From NCBI RefSeq assembly GCF_012489685.1, contig NC_080046.1, forward strand, positions 40,883,176 through 40,947,175: a DNA stretch of 64,000 nt, given 5' to 3'. Within the stretch, counting starts at the first letter, position 1. Every line of letters starts with the position of its first letter. This document shows, in pieces, positions 1 to 9,717 of the stretch. A program made the translations under genes and the position numbers. Below the pieces are notes generated by a model that saw only the letters and a program-made list of their open reading frames with translations, was not told the origin of the DNA and did not search any database. The stretch is from Lotus japonicus. Its lineage: Eukaryota; Streptophyta; Magnoliopsida; Fabales; Fabaceae.

Positions 1-1508
1 GTCATATTAGTGTACCCTGTAACCAATGGCATGCCCTAATTGTGGGGCCCAGTTTTGTTTTATTTCTTAAGTTATTTAGCTATGTTTTAAGCAAAGCTGT
101 AAATCAGATATCCCCCCTCTTTTGGTATTTGAAATTAATTTTTAATTATTGTCCTGATGATGCTTATTGCCCTGCGTATTTGTTACCTATGGAAGAATTA
201 TAGTTGCTTCAAATGATATTATAGTATTGATAAATGATTTCAAAGGTGATTGTTAACCGTTGTGATTTATTTTCCTCTTGAAGCATATATATTTGGTGTT
301 TTCTTGCATTTCATTGTGTTGTGCCTCTCTGAAGTCTTTAGAGGTGCTTGAAAAGCTTAGATATTTTTAGGATATAGAAGATAGTATATCTTGTTTGTAG
401 TGTTGAGTTCTCGGCAAAGGGGGGAAACTGCTTAAAACATCACATATTGCACGTATGACAAGGAGAAACCTTCATAACTGAGTTTCTTTGTAATATCAGA
501 AATTAATGGTATATAATTATATCTTAGAATTTTGTCATTAAGATTACTTTGTATTTAAATCAAATAAATGTTTGTACACCCTTATTTTAATAATTTTCAC
601 CTTGCACGCAAATCTTTAGGGAGACACTTGATAGGGGGGTTCTTTTTTCGACCATGGTAATCATGATTTAGAGAATGTATACAATGTCTGAAGTTTAAAA
701 TAGTATGTTTTTCTTTTCTTTTCAAAAGCACCATTTTTTTGGTCAAAATTCAAAAGCACCATATATAACGTAACTTAATATTTTTTTTTATCTTTTTAAA
801 ACATACATCTTATTCCTAACTAAACAAATTAAAGTCATTTACAAATTTTGTATAGATTTTATCCATCACCCTGTATAAATTAATTTTCTCATAAGTATAT
901 TCAAATATGAATCATTTCACTTTTTAGACACTATTTAATTGTTTTTTTTGTTTTGATAGGCAAAAATAACAATCTTTTAAAAGTAAGGGTCACTAAAGGA
1001 ATTTTGTTTTAAAATCTCTCATCTCCCCTCATGAACCAAACATGAAAGAAGTTATTTCTTCTCACCTTCCCTCCCCTCCTCTCCCTTCTTAACCGAACAT
1101 AATAATAATAATTAAAATTTCTCTCCTCCCTTCCCTCCTCCTCCATTTAACCAAACAGATTAAGCTAAGAGGAAATGTCACCCAACATGTGTACTAAACA
1201 ATGATGCTTTGTGAATTAGATCGGGCTCTGTTAGTTTGGGAGTTCTAGGGTGGACAAATTAAAAAGTGGTCCTGGTGATTCACTATTGACAATCGTTCAC
1301 ATACAAAAAAATGGTTACTCAAACGATACTTATAAGAGGGAAAATCAATGTTAAAACTTCTAATGGGGTGATATGCAATATAAAACAATTAACTTTTAGC
1401 ATGCTCGCTCAACAGTTAAAACATTACATCGAAACGCAAATAAATAATTTGCATAAAGTTGCAAAAAAAAGTTGTTGCAGGTGCTTTAGTTTAGTGGCTC
1501 ACCGGCGG
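1..1508. other. AT-rich intergenic DNA without a recognisable gene
   Basis: No open frame here resembles a known protein. Positions 1020-1165 contain C/T-rich stretches separated by 'aaccaaacat'-like words, in the style of short decayed MITEs, but I could not find paired ends. The last 100 bases or so before 1300 form the left arm of a weak inverted repeat whose partner is near 8010-8060. Confidence 0.5.
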
Positions 1509-1715
1509 CAGGGTCGGTCCCGATATTTTGGAGGTCCTGGAGAAATAATAAAAATGGACCCTTAATAATTTTAACGTTCGAAATTTCATCTGAACCATTA
1601 TGTTGGTTCGTTTGGCAACTGACCTCTTGCAACACGCCCAGGGGTTGCATGTTCGAATCCAAACAACGTGATCTTTTGCTTTAATTTTTGAATACTTTCA
1701 ATTCAAATTAATTAA

Positions 1716-4027
1716 TGTAACACCCCCTTTTTCCCATTGTTTTTATTTAAAAACGTTTATCAGAGTTTAAAAACATATCAAGGGAGTATTACACTTCTTC
1801 ACGAAAACTCATTAAAATTAACACTGATTGTGTTTGAAAATTTATAAGTTCATATGGTTTTCAAAGAAAGAATTATTTATGCCAATAAAATTTCTAAACC
1901 AGCTAGATAATCCCAAGATGCTTAAGATCACTTATTTAAATAGGTTTATCTTCCATGATATTCCAATAAAATTCATCATACTCAAAGCTGAATTTCATAG
2001 GCACTTCGGCCATCAACAGTACGACATCGCCATAATTTAGAAAATTATTCAACAACTTCCCTAAGGAGAGGTTATAAAATCCCCTCAACAGAAGTGTAAA
2101 AGTAACGTAAAATATCTACCCAGTGTTACATTACAGAGCAAGACACTTATTTTATAATAATATTAATAATAATAACATAAGCTAAGACTCTCCGAAGCTA
2201 CTCCTCATGAGCCACATCTCTACCTCCAGTACCTGAGCGATGTCGCATAGAACATCATTCCAACAGAAGGGTAAGAACTTACATTGTATAAAATATAGCA
2301 TAACAAAGAGCAAGTAAACAATTCAGATCCTGCTTTATAAACTCTTCACATTGTCTTTAAAATCTGAGTGATTATAATATTTTCTCTCAAGACAGTTTCA
2401 CAATTCTTATTAATGTTTCGGAAAATTATAAGCTTAAAGAAGAATAATAATTCGACTTTACCACAACAGCAAAACAATTCACCAACAAATCACCAAACAC
2501 ATAAAACCACTGAAAACGTGAAACTTAGTGTGTGAGACTCTAATGTATGCATGTGGTACCAATTGTTAACCTTAGCGGTATCACCGCGTCCACTCCAGAC
2601 AGTTAACCACCAATGAAGTCCACGCCAGACTTCCAGAACCACTCCAGTTCTGGGACAAACCTCAGTTTTCCGATGAAAACCGACACATTGCCTCTTGACT
2701 AAATGAAGTGTATTTCGTGCAAAAACTCATAAATTAAAACATGCAATTTGAGACCACTCAGCCCCAAATATATAACATATTTTATCACCAAATTCCATAA
2801 CGGAAATCACACCAAAATTGCACAAAATAACACTTCAATATAATTATCTATCATTCACTATTCCACCGATAAACTAGCAACACAAAATCATCAAATGTCT
2901 CATATCAATTACTAGAATCAGTTTCAGAATCAATCCCAGAAATAAGCAGAAACATAGCAAACTTGCATATAATCCTGGTACTAAATGAGCAGTCCAAAAA
3001 TTATGAAAATTTTACCAAACATAGCCTTATACGTTAGATTTCATATAAAATTGGTTTCACCCAATTTGGAATTCTGTAGAGAGAGTTATGCTCTCTACAG
3101 CACATGCTGTTAGGGTGTCTGCGAGCAGAAATAGAGTTAACTTGCAGATAATTCTGGTATTGAACCAGCAATCCAAAAATTATGAAAATATTACCCAATA
3201 TAACCCTATGAGTTAGCTTTCATACAAAATTAGTTTCACTCAATTCGGAATTCTTTAGAGAGAGTTATGCTCTCTACAACACAGGCTGCTAGGGTGTCTG
3301 CGGGCAGAAACAGAATGAACTTGCAAATGATTCTGGTATTGAACTAGCAATCGAAAAATTATGAAAATATTACCCAACATAGCCCTATGAGTTAGCTTTC
3401 ATACAAAATTGGTTTCACTCAATTTGGAATTCTGTAGAGAGAGTTATGCTCTCTACAACACAGACGGTTAGGGTATCTGCGGGGAGAACAGAACAAAACC
3501 CAATTTTCCCCAGAACCTCAATTTCGCTCAAAATCAATTTTGCTCACCACATGTTAACACTCAACAACACAGTCTCTCAGTTCTGAATTTTCAAAGAAGA
3601 TGGAGGTTCCTTCATGTTAAACTCAACCTTTGTTATTCTACAATTATACAAGGTAAATTCAAACCCTTACCTTCTATGACACCGGTACAAAGCCTCCTAG
3701 ACTCTTTTCTTCTTGAAGATCAAATTCTAGGTTTTCTCCACCTTTTCTCCTCTTCTTCACCTTTCACGTGTTTCTCTGTTCTGCTGCTTCTCCAATTCTC
3801 AAATTCTGATTTCTCTCTTTCTAATTCACTCATATCCCTTAAATAGTCATACTAATGGGCCCCACTCTCAATTACTCACACAAAAACCTAACAACCTTAT
3901 TTATCTAAATCTTATTCTATATCACATGAGATTTAAATTATAATCACATAATTCATCAAATTACCATATAGCATAATAATTAAAATAAAATAATAAATAA
4001 CCTAATAACGAAAAGTGGGGTGTTACA
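1716..4027. mobile_element. Solo LTR (Tekay/chromovirus-like), 2312 bp
   Basis: It begins TGTAACACCCCC and ends GGGGTGTTACA, a TG...CA LTR with the extended inverted ends typical of plant Tekay/Del chromovirus LTRs. The 5-bp target duplication ATTAA is perfect on both sides (1711-1715 and 4028-4032). No coding region, primer-binding site or second LTR is present, so unequal recombination between the two LTRs of a former element is the simplest explanation. It sits inside the hAT element at 1509-7951. The orientation cannot be set from the ends alone. Confidence 0.85.
2947..3484. repeat. Three tandem copies of a ~179-bp unit inside the solo LTR
   Basis: Units start at 2947, 3126 and 3305, each with a variant of 'cagaaa..a...aacttgca'. 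Each contains the words 'aattatgaaaat' and 'gagagagttatgctctctac'. The second word is itself an interrupted palindrome (GAGAG...CTCTC), so every unit can fold into a small hairpin. Confidence 0.85.
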
Positions 4028-4250
4028 ATTAACAAATAACATGTCAAAAGCCAAAAGGTGGATTTCGAACCCGGGACATAAAAGTAACATACACAGTTAT
4101 TAACCACTAGACCAGCTCAAGTCATTAATAACATCTTGACCATTAATTATTATAACTAAATTTTATTTTAGGGGAAAGTTTAATGAATTTTTTTGTGAAG
4201 CCCCTTCTTTTTGGAGGCCCTAAGCTGTGGGCCTGCTTGCACAGGCTCAG

Positions 4251-7200
4251 TGTAACACCCCGATTTCGGTGGCGTCACTTTAGTAACCAAAAGTAAACTT
4301 AATGCGGAAAAACGTGAAATATTTTTTTTTCCGATAATAACTAAGACAAGACTGAATTAAATAAAACCCAAAAGCGAAAAGCAATAGAACTAATATACAA
4401 TATATAAACAGCCCCCGCTGTAAGTAACAACCTCGTCACGAGTAACCTCCAGTGACGGAAAGAAAAGTGCAACGCCCGTAGGCTATATATACAAACCAAA
4501 TGAAAAGGGTGAAGTGCCCGCAACACCATCCCTCAAAACTGAGAATCAGCTGACCCAATGGCCTGAAAATAAGACCTCCTAAGTCCAACCAACTCTCTGT
4601 GATTCCCGTAACGAAACCACACAAAAAGCTATAGGTGGGAAACTACCCTGTCCCGAATGAAACAAATGATGTTCAGAGCTAAGACTCTACTCCTACACTA
4701 ATCCCATCTCGAGGAGCTCACACTAACACTCAATCCTACGTGCTAGCGTGATCGTCGTCCGAATCTGAATCCAGAACGACTAAGTCTAGGTACATCCTCC
4801 GTCCTCCGCTCGCTATCGCGATGCGCTCCTGTTCCAGCATCCCAACTCTAGTTTCCCCCGAAGGGTGAGCCGTCGTGAACTAGTCCGCCAAAGACATCTG
4901 ACAAAGGGCGTTTGTCCGCCAAAGCACACACAGAAGACGCGAGGGTCAACTCCAAAGAATTATGTAAATAATAGCAAGTATAGATACAGATAATAGGATA
5001 GCCACTAGGCTTTTAGCTAGGGATAACATCCTAGGGTTGCATATCTCATGATGAATATAAACGACGATAAATCACAGTTAACATGCCTCAAATAGAATTA
5101 ACAAGTATCAAACACACTCATCACTAAGTCAGTATGCATGTGGCATGAAATGATATGCAGGTTAACCCAGTTAACCACATGCATTCCGGAAAGGGATGGA
5201 CATTAAACGGATCAGCCCTAACACCAGCCACGGTGGAACCATTTCGGCCCGCGTGCCTCTTACACCACACAAAGGTAGCCAGATCAGCAGTAAACCCGTA
5301 GGTCTGCCATTTCGGTCTGCTACAAGAGACGTCTACAAACGCTCTTTCACGGCATTCCGGGTCTTATGACCATTTTGGAAACCGACGAGGTCCAGAGTAC
5401 ATCCTGTGTTAATACCTCATTAATGTTGCATGTATGCAAAATGATTAGTCAATCAACGTCTCCGTCCTCACTCGACACGTCGCCACGTGTTCTAGGGAAG
5501 TTAAAGTCTCTAAAAGCTTACCCTAAGGTAAAGTCGATTCTGCGACCAAAAGACACACTTCATAACGACACATAGCTGCTCCAACAGCACCACAACAAAC
5601 GCTGCTCCAACAACACAATAACAAACGCTGCTCCAACAGCACAACAATAAACGCTGCTCCAACAGCACAACAACAAACGCTGCTCCAACAGCACAACAAC
5701 AAACTCAACACTTGGATCCGACGACACTCCTCGTTTTTCCAAAACTAGGATTTGACTTCCAATGCCTTCCTTCGAGGTTGTTATCATTACTTAAAGATTT
5801 TGAGGTTATTTAAGGTCTTATGAATTTTCTTTATAAAATAGATTCCATTTTGTCTTATCGCAAGTCTTATACATTTTCAGGATCTCCCAATCCCAAGTCG
5901 CTTCCAGAGGAGGTCTCGATCCACTAAACAAAATTAAGGCCCGAACCTCGTTCGTCCTATCAAACTTTCTCAAAACTCTCAAAATAAAATCGGCATGACC
6001 TGCCCGCTATTCTCACCATTCAGAATCTCAGATTCCAGTACAGAGCATATTTAAATCATCACAATCAACAACATGTCATATATCAATAAATCGCATCATA
6101 AACACTTAGCACTTAGCATATAAAGCATGCACCACACATCCTAGATTACCCACATAGCACATAGTATGTAAGTCAATCTCAAAAACATTCAGTAGATGAA
6201 TCATCTACATTGTCAGCCGAAGCCTCAGAAAACATTTTCCAATCACACACAATCCAGTGCATAAACAATAAACAATGTCGAAAACATCGACCCTAAGCAT
6301 TACCTAGAGATTCAGTGAGAAGCCCTCACCTGAAAGTTCTCCAGAATGATCAACTAGTGCTTCCTCGCTCTCAAAGTGTTGGTCATCGGGGAAATCCTCA
6401 AAAGCACCTTTACAATAAAATCACAGAATACTATCAGAATCTATCGGAAACTAAGCTATCGATACTTACTAAGGTTACTCGAAGTAATCTATACCCTAAG
6501 GTACGATAAACTAGCGCGAAAGACAAGTTTTCGGAAAAGGAAATTTTCCTCCTCCCCCCTAATAGGGCTCGGCCACTTTGTGCAATTATGGGGCTCGATT
6601 TTTCTTCGATCAAACTTGGTTCCTATGCTTTCATAAGCCGTAACTAAGGGTATTCTGAACTCGGAAAAATTATCGGATCAAAAACTGTCGCAGGGGTATT
6701 TTGGTCATGATTTTTAACTTAGGATTTTTCAAAACTGAAATCCCAAAAATAAAATTTTGCAGGGACGTCACCAACGACGTTTATGACAACTAATCCTACT
6801 AGCACTAAGCTAAGGCGATAGTTTTCAGCCTAAAGGTTGAAGCTTTACTCCAAAAACTCCAAAAATGGGTATTTTAGGCTCAAATTGATTCCGGCGGAAT
6901 TCCGGCGACATAACGGAAAATCTAACCCGGCAGAAGTGATCTTGGGTGCATAAGGAAGAGGTTTAGAATCAGAAATGAAAGATTCATGATAGTTTTGCAA
7001 AAACCCATAAACTATCCGCTCAGAAAACTCTACAGAAAAGCTATGGAAAAAGCGATCAGAGGTAAGGATTAGCGACTATACCTCGAAGCCTTGAAGTAGC
7101 AACTAACGGATCAACGATCCAGCAAGCGATGAACAAAATTCTTCTTCCTTCTTCCTTGTTCTTGGCCGCGGGTTTGAGGAGAGAAAATGGAGGAAAATTT

Positions 7201-7935
7201 GAGTTTTTCTTCCTTTCTTTGCTATATATAAAGGTTGGAAATTCGCGGGAAAATGAAATTTCGCGAATCTGATTTTTCCGGCGTCATTCTCCGTGAATTA
7301 ATAGATATGTTTTGGCGAAAGAATTCCAAAACTAAAATGAGGTCTCTTTGTATTTTTGGCAACTAAAGCATAGTCGGTATAAAACTATTTTACCCGATAA
7401 GTTGCTTTTTGCATCGAATGTCGGAATAGAAAACTTCCTTCTGAAGAAAGATTGAAATCATCAAGAGAAATGGGTGTACGCGTGTAGAATATTCATTTGA
7501 AGCTCTGAATAGAAAAAGTCTTCATCGTCGAGAATTTCTAGGGTTTTGAAATACCAGGGATTCGGTTTCGGCAAACTTCCGATGATTGGAATCGGACGTT
7601 CGTAGATCCTAGAGTTTCGCCTCGAAACGGTTGTGATATATGGAAAAAGAGAAGTTCTAACATTTCTCTGAAGATTTTTGGAATTAACTTCCGTCGTGCC
7701 TAAAAGTGAAAATTAGCTATATACTAGGGTTTCTGACTTAGGTTTAAGCGTAAAACGATCGTGCTATAACTTTTATCGACTTCAATACGAACCTCAGACT
7801 TTTCCTGAACTTTCTCCTTCATACATTTATTTCATTTACTAAACTCTTGTTCAGGTTTCCCTTCGCCATGCATCAAACCTACTGGTGAATAAGAATTTAT
7901 TCACTTGGTATAAACTGAAAAACTTGGGCCTTACA
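4251..7935. mobile_element. Second solo LTR, 3685 bp, in the same hAT element
   Basis: It starts TGTAACACCCCGATTTC and ends GGGCCTTACA. The 5-bp target duplication CTCAG is perfect (4246-4250 and 7936-7940). It is longer than the 1716-4027 LTR and differs from it in sequence, so it comes from another family or subfamily of the same TGTAACACC type. I see no gag or pol sequence, so it is a solo LTR. Its insertion point is only 16 bp from the right end of the host hAT element. Confidence 0.85.
5575..5704. repeat. 26-bp minisatellite, 5 copies, in the second solo LTR
   Basis: The unit gctgctccaacagcacaaca plus acaaac recurs at 5575, 5601, 5627, 5653 and 5679 with one to three substitutions each. 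Because 26 is not a multiple of three, each of the three frames reads through it differently, which produces spurious short open frames on the other strand. Confidence 0.9.
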
Positions 7936-8140
7936 CTCAGGGCCGGCCCTGACTGGCGGCAAAGGATTTGCTTAGATATAAGAATTTATGAACTTACAAT
8001 TATTAATAAACGAGTGTTAATAATGAATCACCGGTACACCACTTTTTAATTGCTTCACCTTGTTAGTTTATGTTTTTAAAATAGTTGTAAAAAAACGATT
8101 GTTCAAAAAAATTATGCTATGTAGAGGCTATATTTCATTT

Positions 8141-8668
8141 TTTTTTTTGGTACATGTCTTGAAGCTAAAAGAAAAACTAAGTCCTCAAGCGAGGAACACC
8201 CCGAGCATCAGCTGACAACAAGAGACTCATGCCCTGAAGAGGGTGCTCAATGATCTGTAACTCCTCGATCTGAGAAGCGCCATGCTTAGCCAGAAAATCC
8301 GCACAGAAGTTACCCTCCCGCCAGATATGGCGGAGCTCCACTTGCCAAGGACGTCTCATCAAATCCTTAATGTCCCAAATCAACGCAGCAAACTCGTGCC
8401 TCAGTGGAGGAGTAGACATAATGAGAGTAACTGCCTCCAAGGAGTCCGATTGACAATCAATAATTCTATAATTACAATCCCAAGCCAGCACCAATCCATG
8501 AAAAATGGCTAGCAGCTCCAGGTGAAGAATATTCGATGCAGTGAAACAAGCAAAGAAGCCCCTAAGCCATCGTCCACTAGCCTCTCTCAGGCAACCACCA
8601 AAGCCGCCGCGAGTAGGGTTCCCCAGCAAGCTACCATCTGTATTCAGCACCACACAATCCTCCCTAAT
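8141..8668 (-). mobile_element. 5'-truncated L1 LINE with 16-bp target duplication
   Basis: A minus-strand insertion begins (its 3' end) with a poly-T run at 8141-8148 and stops abruptly at 8668. The word AGGCTATATTTCATTT occurs perfectly on both sides (8125-8140 and 8669-8684). Together, the long TSD, the poly-A tail and the 5' truncation are the standard mark of target-primed reverse transcription. Only the RNase H end of the LINE is present. Confidence 0.9.
8177..8653 (-). pseudogene. LINE ORF2 C-terminal RNase H fragment
   Basis: The open frame of 158 codons resembles the plant-L1 RNase H domain (RVT_3 type). Visible motifs are NTDGSLLGNP near the N-terminus (first Asp), HLELLAIFHGL (catalytic Glu), DCQSDSLEAV (Asp) and REGNFCADFLAKHGA (last Asp). 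The same words, slightly changed, occur in the LINE at 16.9-22.6 kb, so the two belong to one family. The frame is intact because the insertion is short, but it lacks endonuclease and reverse transcriptase and has no LINE promoter. It is a dead 3' remnant, not a host gene. Confidence 0.85.
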
Positions 8669-8684
8669 AGGCTATATTTCATTT

Positions 8685-8905
8685 AGTTATAATTATAAAA
8701 TATTTTTATTTTTAAAGTAATTATAAATTATATTTTTTAAAAGTTTCTCAAAATAATGAAATTTATAACTATTTGCAATTTCTATTTTTTTTTTAAAAAT
8801 CTGAAATAAGTTAATTTTTTTTAAGAAATACTATTTTGGAAATTAAAGCTGCAAATTTTATTTTATCTACAAAAAAAAAATAGTGTCCTTGTAATCTTGT
8901 AGAGG
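8685..8905. other. AT-rich spacer upstream of the RPAC1-like gene
   Basis: Homopolymeric A/T runs with no coding potential. It probably forms the distal promoter of the gene that follows. Confidence 0.4.
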
Positions 8906-8968
8906 TATAAAATAAAGTTGGAATGTTTTTGTATTTTAGTTTATTGAGAGGTTTTGGGTTTAGGGTTT
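8906..8968 (+). promoter_or_regulatory. Core promoter of the RPAC1-like gene: TATA box and telo-box
   Basis: TATAAAATAA at 8906-8915 is a good TATA box. About 45 bp downstream, TTTAGGGTTT (8959-8968) is the reverse form of the telo-box AAACCCTAA, an element common near the start of plant genes for ribosome biogenesis and transcription machinery. The position fits a transcription start near 8940. The start site is inferred. Confidence 0.5.
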
Positions 8969-9028
8969 TAAATCCCCTCTACTCTACTCTACTACGCACT
9001 CGCCTCTCACAGTTCACAGTTGTCTTCA

Positions 9029-9030
<2 letters not shown>

Positions 9031-9059
<29 letters not shown>
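9031..9059. repeat. (CT)n microsatellite in the 5' UTR
   Basis: An uninterrupted CT run of 29 bases lies just before the likely 5'-UTR splice donor (GTAAGT at 9061). A (CTT)n run follows at about 9147-9181 inside the putative intron. Pyrimidine repeats of this type are common in plant 5' UTRs. Confidence 0.9.
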
Positions 9060-9062
<3 letters not shown>

Positions 9063-9717
9063 AAGTCTCTCTTCGATTGTTGATCTTGATATTGATGTTT
9101 CCACTCACTTATGTTGTACCCTAATTTTCAATCCATTCTTCTTCTATCTTCTTCTTCTTCTTCTTCTTCTTCTTCTTCTTCTATTTCTTCCTTCCCTCCT
9201 CTTCTTCTCTATGGAGTTGGACACCAAAACGCCGCGTTCTGAAGAACCCTCGCCGACGACGTCGAAGAACTGATGATTTATTGCTAAATCCCGCTTCTGA
9301 CTACCTTGATTGATTGATGTTTTTATACAAGTAGTAACTGCAATTGAATCATTATTCATCAAGTCATTGTTGAAGCTTTTGTTACTTTTTTCAATCTCTT
9401 GTAGAGTGAAAGGATAAGGCCATGAATTCGTATAGTGTATCATTTTGGAGGAATGGATAAGTGACTAGTGTTTTTCACTTAATATTATTCATTTCATTTC
9501 ATGGTCTCTTCTGACGCTAAATTACTAAAATACTACTGTTATATTATATAATTCTAGTAATTATTCTTTATATTTTAACTAGTTTATATTCAAGCTGTTG
9601 CACCATTTTTAGCTTTTGTCATGAATCATTTTCTTAAACCCTGAAACTTCACACTCTTTGAAACTTGTTTCGTCATTTTTCAGCAGCCAATCGCCGACTC
9701 GAAGCACAATAGCAACT

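Larger units (their letters stand above)
1509..7951. mobile_element. hAT-type element carrying two nested solo LTRs
   Basis: The left end reads CAGGGTCGGTCC and the right end, read inward on the other strand, reads CAGGGCCGGCCC, so the ends form an imperfect hAT-like terminal inverted repeat. The flanking 8-mers are ACCGGCGG (1501-1508) and ACTGGCGG (7952-7959), 7 of 8 identical, as expected of an old hAT 8-bp target duplication. Without its two inserted LTRs the element is only about 440 bp, so it is a non-autonomous element (MITE) without transposase. Two tRNA B-box-like words (GTTCGAATCC near 1655 and CGAACCCGGG near 4067) lie inside it. Confidence 0.75.

Noticed and set aside
5575..5704. 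Regular direct repeats that could suggest a CRISPR array
   Set aside because: The copies are contiguous with no unique spacers, in a plant LTR.
5523..5787. Leu/Cys/Val-rich frames on the minus strand
   Set aside because: They are produced by the 26-bp minisatellite in the solo LTR.
9211..9273. 20-codon frame (MELDTKTPRSEEPSPTTSKN) as the true start of RPAC1
   Set aside because: It ends in a stop with no donor that joins it in phase to 9684, and a GTAAGT donor upstream at 9061 puts it in the leader intron.
9144..9443. 99-codon minus-strand frame ending in poly-arginine
   Set aside because: It is the antisense of the (CTT)n repeat in the RPAC1 5' UTR intron.
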